A DNA stretch of 64,000 bases from an uncultured Collinsella sp. (GTDB lineage: Bacteria > Actinomycetota > Coriobacteriia > Coriobacteriales > Coriobacteriaceae). Below are positions 52,129-61,347 of this stretch, one piece after another (the stretch's first letter is position 1; the number at the start of each line of letters is the position of its first letter). The position numbers and the translations under genes were made by a program. The stretch covers positions 1 through 64,000 of the forward strand of contig UQRW01000003.1 in assembly GCA_900543515.1 (NCBI GenBank), in the 5' to 3' direction. The notes below the pieces were generated by a model. It saw nothing but the letters and a program-made list of their open reading frames with translations, was not told where the DNA came from and did not search any database.

Positions 52129-53954
52129 CCCTGCTTCTCCTTAAGATGCTCCTTAACGCCCGGCCATTTCATGGCCTTTTCAGGCGAATATTCTTCATGC
52201 TCATGAAAGCGCTTGACCTGAAAACCGCAACCGGACGCAAGCGCAAATGAACCGCCTCTATATTCCCAGCTGTTGGACTCACAGACGATGGACTTGCCGG
52301 GCTTAGACACCTTCAGCGCGCGACCGCACAACGGGCAGACTCCGTATTTCCTTAGATTCGTCTCCTGGGCGCGCCTCTTGCCGCACTCGATGAGTATAGT
52401 CGCATCCCTCTTGGTAAGGTCGTCGTAATCTAAGTCACCTGCAGAATCGCCCAAAAGCCTCCTGATAAAAGCAATCTGCGGTTCTGAAGCGGGGTCCTCG
52501 GCCCATTTTGCCGCGCGCTCACGGTCCCAAAGGGCCCTATCGTGTGAGGTCTCATAATTCGATTCAAGCCACAGGAGTATGTCCTGCTCGGCAACATCAA
52601 GCGACCTATAATACCTGCGCTGGGTCTCCCCCAGTCTCGTAAGGTCCGCGGTGCAACAGTCGAGAAGGTCAGGCTTGTATAGCGTGACCTGCCACCCCCT
52701 GTCGGATGCACCGGGACCGGCGATATTCCGATCGCCGTTGTAGTGCACGACCCAGGCGATGGACCCAGTGGAAGAAAGTACGTTGACCTTGCGCGACGTG
52801 AGCACCCAACCGGATGGACAATCCTCCACTTCCTCGACTCTTCTTCCCAAGTCGAGAAGCGAGCCATCGAGTTGTTTCCTGCCAACCCTGTCGGGAAAAT
52901 CCCTCTCGTTGAGTCCGAATAAAGTCGGCGGCGTGCAGATACTCTTATCGTCAGATACGCCCAGGCAGTCGATAAGCCTGAGAGACTTCTTTTCATAGCC
53001 GGTTACGGGGTCGGTGTAGAGTCTCAGCCCTCGCCCAACCATCTGCGTGTAGAGCGATGGGTTCTTCGTCGGTCGGGCCAACAACACGGTCTCAATGAGT
53101 GGCATGTCCGTGCCCTCGGTAAAAACGCCGTAGTTGATGAGGCATGGAATCTCTCGCGCCGTGAACGCATCGATGATCTGTCGGCGCTCATCTGCCGGCG
53201 TGTTTCCGTCGACAACCACAGAGCCGGGAATGAGCTCGGCCAGCGAGTAGGCATGGTGCACGCTCGAAGCGAATACTAGTGTCTGGCCAATATGGAATTC
53301 TTTATATGCAGCTGCGACCTGACGGTTCGTCTCAGGGCGGTCAACGCGCTTTGCAAGCTCTCCTACCCGGAAATCGCCCATTCCGGTACGGACGCCCTTC
53401 GTCGACCAGTCCACGATGGTTCTACGGCAGTCGATATCGCAAAGATAGCCATTGGAGATTCCCCAGCGCAGATCTTTCTGAAAGACGATATCGTCGAAAA
53501 CAGCCCCGAGGCCTCGATCGTCCCCCCTCCTCGGCGTCGCGGTGAACCCGATGTGGAGGCGCGGCCTCAAGTAGTCGTAAATTTTACGATAAGACGGTGC
53601 CAGGGCATGGTGCGCCTCATCGGTGATAACCATATCGAATTCGCCAGGCTCAAAGTCTCTCTCGAGTCGATTTGCGAGCGTCTGGACAGAAGCCGAGACG
53701 ACCTCCTCGCCATGCGAGTGCCGTTCGGCCTTTTCGATGCCTACCGGGCAGCTGTAGTACTTAACCGGCTGGGTAACCAGTTCCTCACGGTGTGAAAGCA
53801 GAAGAACCCTACCCTTCCGGGCGATCCTGCTGAAAGTCACGGTCTTGCCGAGCCCCGTTGCCATCTGCACGAGATGCGATCCACTCTCGAGGGAGTCGCA
53901 GATATCCACACACTCCTGCTGATAGTCCCTGAGGACAATCTCATCGGGTGCCAT
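52125..53954 (-). CDS. DEAD/DEAH-box superfamily 2 helicase with C-terminal zinc finger
   Basis: A 609-residue helicase. Motif I is QMATGLGKTVTF, motif II DEAH (ITDEAHHAL), motif III FTATP, and motif VI QMVGRGLRLY. The C-terminus has a topoisomerase-type zinc finger with CPLCGRALKV and a later Cys pair. The overall build resembles the restriction-subunit-like helicases found on conjugative elements. Start at 53954 (MAPDEIVLRDYQ) overlaps the upstream gene by 14 bp; the frame is open to 54053 but that part is not conserved. It is fourth in the mobC-relaxase-168 aa-helicase-sortase operon. A role in transfer or replication of the element is inferred. Confidence 0.88.
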   Translation of the reverse strand: MAPDEIVLRDYQQECVDICDSLESGSHLVQMATGLGKTVTFSRIARKGRVLLLSHREELVTQPVKYYSCPVGIEKAERHSHGEEVVSASVQTLANRLERDFEPGEFDMVITDEAHHALAPSYRKIYDYLRPRLHIGFTATPRRGDDRGLGAVFDDIVFQKDLRWGISNGYLCDIDCRRTIVDWSTKGVRTGMGDFRVGELAKRVDRPETNRQVAAAYKEFHIGQTLVFASSVHHAYSLAELIPGSVVVDGNTPADERRQIIDAFTAREIPCLINYGVFTEGTDMPLIETVLLARPTKNPSLYTQMVGRGLRLYTDPVTGYEKKSLRLIDCLGVSDDKSICTPPTLFGLNERDFPDRVGRKQLDGSLLDLGRRVEEVEDCPSGWVLTSRKVNVLSSTGSIAWVVHYNGDRNIAGPGASDRGWQVTLYKPDLLDCCTADLTRLGETQRRYYRSLDVAEQDILLWLESNYETSHDRALWDRERAAKWAEDPASEPQIAFIRRLLGDSAGDLDYDDLTKRDATILIECGKRRAQETNLRKYGVCPLCGRALKVSKPGKSIVCESNSWEYRGGSFALASGCGFQVKRFHEHEEYSPEKAMKWPGVKEHLKEKQG

Positions 53955-54447
53955 CGCTCCAGCCTTCCTCAACGGTAAGCCCTTCAACGCCGGCCGCCAA
54001 TCCGTTGACGAGCGCGGCGTGCGCGGCGGGTCCCATCGCAAGAACCTTGGCAATGAGTTTCTGGATGTTTCCGAAATACCAATCCTCGTTCATCAAGCAG
54101 GCGTCATCGTTGAAGCCCAGGCGATCTGGCAGCGTGATAGATAGACCGCAATCGAAATCAGATAGAGGGTCGCGCGTGAGGAGGGCAAGGCCATGGGACT
54201 CGACGAGAAGGGCCCTCGCTAGGTCGTCCGAGCTCACGACAAGCATCCTGTCACACAGCTCGCGATACTCGTCATTGTCGCCCCCGGGCATCTTATAGCT
54301 CCTATCGAGGAATATGCCACTGTCGGGATTAGATATATCGAGGTACTCACGCTGGAGTGCGACGCCTGATTCAAAAGACGGATCTGGCATATGCACTTCG
54401 TCGATACATCCCGTCTCGTAGTAAATCCTCAATGAAGAAGTGTTCAT
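53941..54447 (-). CDS. Hypothetical protein of the mobilisation module
   Basis: A 168-residue acidic protein without a recognised family. It begins MNTSSLRIYYETGC; the rest has no clear motif beyond the helical AAHAALVNGLAAGVEGL near the C-terminus. It starts 2 bp after the relaxase stop and overlaps the helicase start by 14 bp, so it is translated with both. Confidence 0.7.
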   Translation of the reverse strand: MNTSSLRIYYETGCIDEVHMPDPSFESGVALQREYLDISNPDSGIFLDRSYKMPGGDNDEYRELCDRMLVVSSDDLARALLVESHGLALLTRDPLSDFDCGLSITLPDRLGFNDDACLMNEDWYFGNIQKLIAKVLAMGPAAHAALVNGLAAGVEGLTVEEGWSDGTR

Positions 54448-54449
54448 CT

Positions 54450-56273
54450 TTAAACCGTGTTCTTTCTCTCGGAAACCGTTCCGGCTTCGGGACGGACGTA
54501 AACCGAAGGCATTTGCGATTTCGCCGCCTTCTCAATGCTCTCGATGCGGTCACTGCCCTCCTGAAGAATGTGCCTTGAGGCGGCTGACTCCAATGCGGCG
54601 GCGACCGCAATCGAGTCCCTTGTCCGGATTGAAGTCGGAACGCTGAGTCTCCGGCCGTGTGACCTTCTCAGAAACTCACCGGCCGAGGGGACTCCCCTTA
54701 GGTCCCTCACTGTCCTGACTCCGATAAAACCCTCGATTGCAACGAGAGACTCATTTAGCGACTCGGCATCAGCTCGCGCCCTATCGAGCGACACGGAGAG
54801 CTCACCAAGCCTGTTTCTCAGCCCATCTAGGATTAAACTCGCTTCGACGGCATAGCGCTCAGCCCCTAATGCGTCGGCAGATATCTTTGATAATGCCGCG
54901 CTGCAGAAAGCGGTATCGGTATCAATTTGGGATAAAAGAGCGTTTCTCTCTTTCCTGTCTGCCGGCGTAAAAGATAATGACGACTCCAGCTCGGCAAGTC
55001 TCGCCCTGGCAGACGAGATCTTTTCCGAGCGTTTAAGAACCTCCTCCGCAATGGAAATCGATGACTCGATCTCATGGACCTCATGCTCCATGGCCTCGAC
55101 CTTGAGCATCTGAGACCTGAAGGCACCCTCGACCTCCGAGACGGTGCTATACCCATTTGCGGAAATAACGGACAATGCTTTGACCCCGGCGCTAATTGCG
55201 CCGATGCCGGCGCGCTTCGATTTGGATGCAATCCTCCACTTAAGAGCATTGTCAAAACCCTTATCTCGCGGAGTGTAGCCAAGGCTCTTTGCCTTTGCCT
55301 CATTCAGTTTACGGTCGGAGATTCTTGATTCGATATTCCCGGCTACAACATCGACGGGTATTCCCAGCCGGGCACGAATGCCGAACTCGTCGTAATTTGA
55401 ACCGAGTGAGGACGCAAGTACCTTCTTGTCGTGCCCGCCGCTATCGGGGTGCCTATAGCCGATACCCCTGCGGCTCCATTCGACCGTAAAGCCATCGGCC
55501 TCGAACCTCTCTACGAACTCATCCCAGTTGGAGCTGTTTGCGATTGACCTGTCTATGGCGTCTCTGATTTCCGCAACCCAGCTTCGGCCTCCACGGCGCC
55601 TAAGTGAGCGCTCAGCCTCACTCATGCGAACTGACTGAGCCGTTGGTTTCCTTCGTCCTTCACGTATTGCCTTGCGGCGTTCAGACAGGTCCGGCAACAT
55701 CCCCATGCCATGTTCACCGGCAATCTCTTGTGCGACGCGCGCCATGGAATCGCTGTCCTCGGGCGTAATTTGAACCTTCAATCCGCTGTTCGCGTTCACC
55801 GCATTAAGGATGACGTGCGCGTGCATAACACCACTTGCGTTGTCGTCATGGACAGACCAGATCCACTGCCAGCCCCGATCGGCAGGCCAAACCCTCTCAC
55901 ACCATTCCTGGGCGAGCTGGCCAACCTCCTCTGCCGACGCGCGATCCCTGGGGTCCGGCGATAAAACCCACTGATAGTAGTTCCTCCAGACCAAGTCAGG
56001 GTTCGACCGCCTCTTGTTCTCAAACCACTCAGGAGGTTTGTCTTTTCCGAACCTCTTTCTAGTCGCATCCATTACCTTATGCCATCCGTAAGGGGTATCG
56101 GGCAGACCTGGAGAGTGCCCGAACGCCATGGAGCGCGAGGCAGACTTATCTCCGGCAAGATATTTTTCCATTCTCTCTTCGTGGTCCTCAGCGCTTCGAT
56201 GTCCAAATGACAAGTAGTCATCGACCTGTTTACAGCTGCCTTCACCACCCGAGAGCGTCTTAAGAAAGGGCAT
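54450..56273 (-). CDS. Relaxase/mobilisation nuclease
   Basis: A 607-residue relaxase. The metal-site HxH is seen in SGVMHAHVILNAVN near residue 150, with WIWSVHDDN just before it. The N-terminal part (GGEGSCKQVDDYLSFG) is typical of MOB_P/MobL-like proteins. Residues ~360-520 form long coiled-coil segments. It would nick oriT and pilot the strand in transfer by a helper conjugation system; no type IV secretion genes are present. Start at 56273 with aaaggag 6 bp upstream. The start overlaps the MobC-like gene by 14 bp. Confidence 0.85.
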   Translation of the reverse strand: MPFLKTLSGGEGSCKQVDDYLSFGHRSAEDHEERMEKYLAGDKSASRSMAFGHSPGLPDTPYGWHKVMDATRKRFGKDKPPEWFENKRRSNPDLVWRNYYQWVLSPDPRDRASAEEVGQLAQEWCERVWPADRGWQWIWSVHDDNASGVMHAHVILNAVNANSGLKVQITPEDSDSMARVAQEIAGEHGMGMLPDLSERRKAIREGRRKPTAQSVRMSEAERSLRRRGGRSWVAEIRDAIDRSIANSSNWDEFVERFEADGFTVEWSRRGIGYRHPDSGGHDKKVLASSLGSNYDEFGIRARLGIPVDVVAGNIESRISDRKLNEAKAKSLGYTPRDKGFDNALKWRIASKSKRAGIGAISAGVKALSVISANGYSTVSEVEGAFRSQMLKVEAMEHEVHEIESSISIAEEVLKRSEKISSARARLAELESSLSFTPADRKERNALLSQIDTDTAFCSAALSKISADALGAERYAVEASLILDGLRNRLGELSVSLDRARADAESLNESLVAIEGFIGVRTVRDLRGVPSAGEFLRRSHGRRLSVPTSIRTRDSIAVAAALESAASRHILQEGSDRIESIEKAAKSQMPSVYVRPEAGTVSERKNTV

Positions 56274-56664
56274 TACGTCTCCTTTCAGTCGGATATTCAG
56301 CCTCGATTGCACGCGATAGACGCTCGCAGACATCAATCAGACATGGCTCGACGGTATCGATTGCCGAAAATATGGCCATAGACACCCTTCTCGCTTCGGC
56401 AGCGCGTGACTGTCCCGCTATCGCCTTTGCGTTTAAATTGAGCTCAGACAGTTGCGCCGAAATCGTAAATAGCTCGTCCCAGATATCCCTTAAGGTTGAT
56501 CCTGATGAGGCATTAGTCTCGTAGAGCGCCTTGTACAGAATGTACTCAGTGACGCTCATGTTGAGGCTGTTTGCCAATGCACGAATGGCTTCCGCTTCCT
56601 CAACGGTGCTCCTGGCTTCTATACGCGCCCTTTTTGGCTTTTTCTCACGGGACGATTCACCCAT
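56260..56664 (-). CDS. MobC-like relaxosome accessory protein
   Basis: A 134-residue basic protein with a ribbon-helix-helix-type N-terminus (RIEARSTVEEAEAIRALANS, LNMSVTEYILYKAL) and helices after it, matching mobilisation proteins of the MobC/relaxosome type. First gene of the mobilisation operon. Its stop overlaps the relaxase start by 14 bp. The gene-free region upstream is the likely oriT. Confidence 0.8.
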   Translation of the reverse strand: MGESSREKKPKRARIEARSTVEEAEAIRALANSLNMSVTEYILYKALYETNASSGSTLRDIWDELFTISAQLSELNLNAKAIAGQSRAAEARRVSMAIFSAIDTVEPCLIDVCERLSRAIEAEYPTERRRNALS

Positions 56665-57186
56665 GCGCCGTCTCCTAACTCATGCTTTAACTAGCGTAGA
56701 GCAGCGACACGTACCGTGCCGTACAGTTTGGTGACATGCGGTGCCAATGTTTTTGCAGGTGAATAGCTGTGGTATTGCCGAACTACGACATTGCTGAATT
56801 ACGCACAAACTGGAATAGTGAACAGCGTAAAAGATGATTTGCTGAACAGTGCAATAGCGTAATAACGCGACTACGTAACTACGCAACAACGTAATAGAGG
56901 GAAAATCAAAATACGGAAGGTGTGGGGCGCTTGCCACAGCCCAGTTCGACGTTTAACAGCGCCCTTCATCTAAAGCGGTCACCGCAATTCAATGTCCTCG
57001 CCCTAATAGCGCAGCGAAACCGATCTTTCAATCGGAATCCATCCGATCGCTTCTCGATTATCTTGTGGGTCACGTCTTGGTTGAGAGCTCAAGGCAAGAT
57101 GGATGGCTGGAGTCGATTACGGACATCCCATTTGGTTCAATTACGACGCATTGTTTCGTACATACCGAGATAGTGACTAATGAAAA
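56665..57186. other. Gene-free 520-bp region, candidate origin of transfer or replication
   Basis: No convincing gene is present. A block at about 56781-56896 holds several short degenerate copies of an aactacgya-type motif (e.g. gaactacgaca, gaattacgcac, cgactacgta, aactacgca). It is more AT-rich than the chromosome. It lies directly upstream of mobC and relaxase, where oriT usually sits, and ends at the left repeat of the intact IS unit. Confidence 0.5.
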
Positions 57187-57246
57187 GGCTCTGTTAGACC
57201 ATGATTGACATCTTGCCCAATCATCTTTTTGTAATTGCAAAATATT

Positions 57247-57282
57247 CGCCCCTTTGCTGGATTTAAAACCGGCAAAGGGGCG
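57247..57282 (-). terminator. Terminator of the RM gene in unit B
   Basis: Perfect 11-bp stem cgcccctttgc/gcaaaggggcg, 28 bp after the RM stop codon; on the minus strand aatattttgc follows. Confidence 0.75.
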
Positions 57283-57310
57283 ATACCCTCAAGCTCGAAT
57301 AAGTCAATCG

Positions 57311-59968
57311 TTAGGACTCTGTCGTTTCATCCCACTCTTCATCCGCATGTAAGATGGCATCAAGTTCGTTTTCTACGTCGGAAACGCCAATATAGGCCTT
57401 CGCGATATTCTCCCGTGCATTTCGCACCTTTAAGGCGATCTCCTTCTGCTTCTCTATGGGAGGGTAATAGACGAGAACCTTCCCGAAGTCAGAAGACTGC
57501 GTTCTCCTTCGATTGCTGTGGCCGGTGTTGATGGCGCGGAATGCCTTTTGGAAGCGGCGGCTTCTCAAGAGTATCGACAGAAACTCCGGGTCGATGACAT
57601 TTGGGTCTTTGACCCGTAAGATCGGATATTCTTGCGTTACGAGGGCATGGTCGAATTCTTCGGTGACGAAGCATACGACCCCCTTCCAAAGATCGATTCC
57701 GGAGTAGACGATGTCGGAGGTTCTTACCTCAAACCAGTCGCTGCTTGAGTCGTAGAAATACATCCCCCGCCATTCGGGAGGGTTGTTTCCGACGCCTGGT
57801 TCCCTAAGCCTTGCAACACCAGTTTGGGAAAGAGTCAAGACCTTGTATTCCTTCATCGGCTCTTCCCCGAAGTCCACGTTCCTTCTCATCCGTTTCACTA
57901 GATCCATCATGGGTGCAGATGACCAGCCATGCGGCACGTAATCGCCCTTATGGGCCATGTAGACATGGTATTTCGGGTCCACTCTATGACTCGGATGGCT
58001 TCTCCATACTGACGAAGCCCTCTCGGCGACGCATCTCGAGTCGGAAACCGCCCCGTTTTCCTCCCAGACGTTCCACTCTCCCAATATCGAGCCAGTCTGG
58101 TCGTCTGAAAGATAGCCGTTCTCGTCGGCGATATAGAGGTCGTTTCTAGGATCAGGTCGACCGGATGGCGTATATCCGATATGAGATGCCTCCCCGAAAA
58201 AGATGTTGTAGTCTAGCCCGCTATCCTTGAGAGCAACCGCAATGTCTCCCTCACAGGCTTCCAGTTGATTGCTCAATCTAGCCGATTCCAGGTCGGAGAA
58301 CTTTTCAAAGATCAATATCGAAGTCTTGTTCGTGGCGCCAGACCTGCGAAAAGCGAAGTCTGGAAGGGAGATCACGGACAGTATTCTTCCCGATTTAAAG
58401 AGCCATTCACGAAGGGCGGGACAATTTGATTGAGACCCGCTGTTGTTGAGAACCCCGTCGGGCAGGACCATGCCGAGCCTGCCGCCCGGCTTGAGCCAGG
58501 AGACGCTTTTCTCCAGGATAATTTGTTCCGACTGTATTGATTGCTTTCCGCAGCCTAGGACGAAGTCATCTAGGAATGCGCCGTCAAGCTGGTCCTCATC
58601 TCCATTTGCGACCTTGGTTCCGAAAGGCGGATTTCCCACAATCAGGTCAAACTGGCGATCCTTCTGGAGTCTCGGCTTGCTCAGGTTTGGGCTGAGGCAG
58701 CTCTTGTCGGCCTCGATGTTCGTGTGACCATCGTGGTGCAGGAGTAAGCTGATTTTGCAGATTCTAGCCAGGGTCGGGTGAATTTCGATTCCGTAAACGT
58801 TCTGCGCGGCAAAATCGGATTTGATTCTCGCGAGGTTCCCCTGCCCGGCAAAGCCCGCATCGGTATCGTTCCATACTTGAAGGAGAGTTTCGAGCAAAAA
58901 GCCTCCCGAGCCGCACGTCGGATCTAGAACGTAATCTTCGCTCGTGGGATTGAGCATCCCTACCGTGAATCTCGCTATCTGCCTCATGGTGAAATACTGA
59001 CCAAGGCTTCCGCGGAAGACCGATCCGAAGAAATCCTCGAAGGCCGTTCCGATGACGTCGGAATCTGTATCGATGAACGAAATCTCCTGAATGACGCGAA
59101 CGACCTGGGCGACCTTGCTGTCCGGAAGCTCGATTTTCTCATCACGCGGGAAAATGGCCTGATCTTGCTCCTTAGCGTCGCTAAACAGCTTGTGGACCCT
59201 CGTGGCGATAGCCGAGTCGGACTCGTTGATACCAGCTTGGAACGAGCGGGGGTGGCCGTTTCGCGTGTAGCGCTCGTCGCGGACCTTGGCGAACATCAGC
59301 TTGCTCCACTCATCGAAAGCCGATAGCGGATCGCGTTTTCCTCCAGCCCAAATGATGGAGTGCGCGCGCCTGATGGCGATGCTGATATCGAAGGCACTCG
59401 CCGGCTTGATATCCATTTCCGTGCCCGCGTGAAGCGGATACACCATATCCTGAGAGTAGTTCCTCGGAAGAAGTTCTCTGTCGCCCAGCTTATTTCTCCT
59501 GCGCTCCCTAGCGCCGAAGCCCTCGAGCTGCCAGACGCATGACTCGTCTCCGTAGTCCTTCATGGTGTATTTTGCGCCCAGCGCGATGCCGTTGGCGAAG
59601 GCCTGCGCTTCCCCTTCCGCCCTTTCAGCCGGAGTCGCGCCCTCTTTCTTGTTCTCGACGACTAGCCAGGGCTTCGTGCATCTGTCGTCTTCGTAGAGTA
59701 CGATATCCGCAAAATCGTTGTGCGAGCCTTCCACCTCGGTATCGATCTTTCGCGAATCATAGCCTTTCGACAGGACCAGAAACGCTACGGCGTCGGCCCT
59801 GACCTTTTCCTCGGGATCGCTGATCTGATAGCTTTTCGTCCTGCGGAAGGAATACTTTATCTGAGTGCCGTCCAGCGAGAAGAGCCCGCGCATGATCGCG
59901 GTTTTCGACAGCTCCGACAATCCAAGCGAAGAGGCCAGTGCCAGCTGCGTTTCAAGTTGATTTGCCAA
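57311..59968 (-). CDS. Single-chain restriction-modification enzyme B (nuclease-methylase-specificity)
   Basis: An 885-residue protein laid out like enzyme A but not closely related to it. Residues ~50-125 hold a nuclease-like segment (FADIVLYEDD then WLVVENKKEG, an ExK motif). The methylase has RGSLGQYFTMRQIARFTVGM, motif I DPTCGSGGFLLETL (near 348) and NPPFGTK (near 445). The C-terminal ~250 residues look like a target-recognition domain ending in a helical PPIEKQKEIALKVRNAREN. The likely start is TTG at 59968, directly after the TAG of the RelB-like gene; no ATG lies near. One-polypeptide restriction and methylation is inferred. Its recognition site cannot be predicted. Confidence 0.87.
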   Translation of the reverse strand: MANQLETQLALASSLGLSELSKTAIMRGLFSLDGTQIKYSFRRTKSYQISDPEEKVRADAVAFLVLSKGYDSRKIDTEVEGSHNDFADIVLYEDDRCTKPWLVVENKKEGATPAERAEGEAQAFANGIALGAKYTMKDYGDESCVWQLEGFGARERRRNKLGDRELLPRNYSQDMVYPLHAGTEMDIKPASAFDISIAIRRAHSIIWAGGKRDPLSAFDEWSKLMFAKVRDERYTRNGHPRSFQAGINESDSAIATRVHKLFSDAKEQDQAIFPRDEKIELPDSKVAQVVRVIQEISFIDTDSDVIGTAFEDFFGSVFRGSLGQYFTMRQIARFTVGMLNPTSEDYVLDPTCGSGGFLLETLLQVWNDTDAGFAGQGNLARIKSDFAAQNVYGIEIHPTLARICKISLLLHHDGHTNIEADKSCLSPNLSKPRLQKDRQFDLIVGNPPFGTKVANGDEDQLDGAFLDDFVLGCGKQSIQSEQIILEKSVSWLKPGGRLGMVLPDGVLNNSGSQSNCPALREWLFKSGRILSVISLPDFAFRRSGATNKTSILIFEKFSDLESARLSNQLEACEGDIAVALKDSGLDYNIFFGEASHIGYTPSGRPDPRNDLYIADENGYLSDDQTGSILGEWNVWEENGAVSDSRCVAERASSVWRSHPSHRVDPKYHVYMAHKGDYVPHGWSSAPMMDLVKRMRRNVDFGEEPMKEYKVLTLSQTGVARLREPGVGNNPPEWRGMYFYDSSSDWFEVRTSDIVYSGIDLWKGVVCFVTEEFDHALVTQEYPILRVKDPNVIDPEFLSILLRSRRFQKAFRAINTGHSNRRRTQSSDFGKVLVYYPPIEKQKEIALKVRNARENIAKAYIGVSDVENELDAILHADEEWDETTES

Positions 59969-60166
59969 CTATCTCACCGTTTTTCCGTCAGATGCCGACG
60001 TCTTGACCTTCATCTCGAATGGCATCCCGCCCTCCCGGACGAGAGCCTTGAGGAACGCATTGACGGCAGTGGACATAGACAGGCCGAGCTCGTCGAGGAT
60101 GACGGTAGCCTCTTTCTTGACCTCCGGTTCGATGCGAATCGTCGTGGCGGGTATGTTCGACGGCAT
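59969..60166 (-). CDS. RelB/DinJ-like ribbon-helix-helix protein B
   Basis: A 65-residue homologue of the protein at 50485-50664 (PSNIPATTIRIEPEVKKEA identical; the rest about 75% alike). It sits 46 bp downstream of the transposase, and its stop abuts the RM start with no gap. No RelE-type toxin is adjacent. Likely a DNA-binding regulator of this unit. Confidence 0.87.
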   Translation of the reverse strand: MPSNIPATTIRIEPEVKKEATVILDELGLSMSTAVNAFLKALVREGGMPFEMKVKTSASDGKTVR

Positions 60167-60212
60167 GGTTGTACCTTTCCTCGTATATCACGGTGCAACC
60201 ATTTTATCGTCT

Positions 60213-61268
60213 CTATGCGGCGGATGCGACCCAGTAGTCCATATAGGGCGGCAGGACGTTGAACATGTCACGGATGCGGCTCCTGCATACGCCGTTCGCG
60301 AGCTGTCGCGCGACCGTGCGCTCGGCGGTGCCGGAATCGGCTGCCATGAAGGTCCGGCACCACTTGAACCAGGCGAGGTAGGCATCGAGGTGCTTCGTCG
60401 ACACGCCTCTGAACGGCTCCATGAAGGTGCTGAGGAGCGAATGGACGGTGTTGATCCGGTTGATGGTCCCCTCGGAGCGGTCCTTGGAATCGTAGGCAGT
60501 ATGCGCGGCGACCTCGAGCTCGGCGAGGACGTCGACGTAGGCGGACGCCTTGTCCGTCGCCACGACGGAACCGGACATGATGCGGCCCCTCAGCACATCC
60601 ATGGCGCGCTTCCTCGACAGGACGCCCCGCCCCGAGACCTCGAAGAACGTTTCGTTCGAGTCGTTCACGCCGGTCATGACGCAGATCTGCTCGCGCGACA
60701 GCCCGCGCTTGTGCACCTGCTTGCCGCGATGTCGGGAGGGACGCGGCATCGTGAACGACCCCTTCGTGTGGTTGCCCTTGAACGACTCGGGAAAATAGGT
60801 CTCGTCGAGCTCGCAGCCGCAGCCCCGTTCGACCTTGAACGAGGGGGAGTAGGCCGAAAGGCACTCGATCAGCCTGTGGCGCATGGTGTAGGCGGTCTTG
60901 AGGCAGACGTGGCAGCGCTTCGCGCATTCCCGCAGGGGCAGCATGAGAACGAAACACTCGGCGTAGGCCATCCAGGTCTCCTTCGGGAGCTTGCTCGTTC
61001 CCAGGATACGCTCACTGCCCATGCCGAAGGTCCTACCGCAGTCTCGGCAGAGGTAGCGCTGCTCTCCGTTCTTGGCCTTCCCCTTCTTCACGATCGCGAC
61101 TGACCCGCAGCGCGGGCAGCATTCGACTTCATAGGAGGAGCCGGCCGCGTCATCGAACATCGCCGCGCGGATCACGTCCCTGACGGATTCGATCGCGCGG
61201 CGGCGCTCGGTTTTGCTGAGGTTCGCCATGTTCTTTTTGAAGGTGATGACCAGGTCTTCGGCGTTCAT
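60213..61268 (-). CDS. IS1595 family (ISXO2-like) transposase
   Basis: A 351-residue transposase. The N-terminal zinc ribbon has [11 protein letters not shown] and CRDCGRTFG. The catalytic core has [14 protein letters not shown] (first Asp region), [13 protein letters not shown] (second Asp) and [16 protein letters not shown] (the family's N/H region). Full length and uninterrupted, so probably active. Start [12 protein letters not shown] at 61268. The terminal repeat lies 55 bp upstream. Confidence 0.93.
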   Translation of the reverse strand: MNAEDLVITFKKNMANLSKTERRRAIESVRDVIRAAMFDDAAGSSYEVECCPRCGSVAIVKKGKAKNGEQRYLCRDCGRTFGMGSERILGTSKLPKETWMAYAECFVLMLPLRECAKRCHVCLKTAYTMRHRLIECLSAYSPSFKVERGCGCELDETYFPESFKGNHTKGSFTMPRPSRHRGKQVHKRGLSREQICVMTGVNDSNETFFEVSGRGVLSRKRAMDVLRGRIMSGSVVATDKASAYVDVLAELEVAAHTAYDSKDRSEGTINRINTVHSLLSTFMEPFRGVSTKHLDAYLAWFKWCRTFMAADSGTAERTVARQLANGVCRSRIRDMFNVLPPYMDYWVASAA

Positions 61269-61347
61269 GATGCTCCAATGCCGTAGTGCTTATGGATATT
61301 ATACCACGGTGGCATCACCTATATGTCAATGTTGGTCTAACAGAGCC

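Larger units (their letters stand above)
57187..61347 (-). mobile_element. Intact IS1595-type unit B with RelB-like and RM cargo
   Basis: Terminal inverted repeats ggctctgttagacca-tg-attgacat (57187-57211) and atgtcaat-gt-tggtctaacagagcc (61323-61347) bound 4161 bp. Inside, in transcription order, are transposase, RelB-like gene and single-chain RM gene. No target duplication is seen at the borders (left aatgaaaa, right aaacaatc). The left repeat of unit A at 47684 matches as well, so the whole 13.7-kb island 47684-61347 is also bracketed by matching repeats. Confidence 0.85.

Noticed and set aside
56922..57173. 83-residue plus-strand reading frame
   Set aside because: No ribosome binding site, no recognisable domain, and it lies in the repeat-rich presumed oriT region.
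47775..59968. Classical three-subunit type I restriction systems (hsdR, hsdM, hsdS)
   Set aside because: Each locus is one long gene with nuclease, methylase and specificity regions. The DEAH helicase at 52125 belongs to the mobilisation operon and is not next to an hsdM or hsdS gene.
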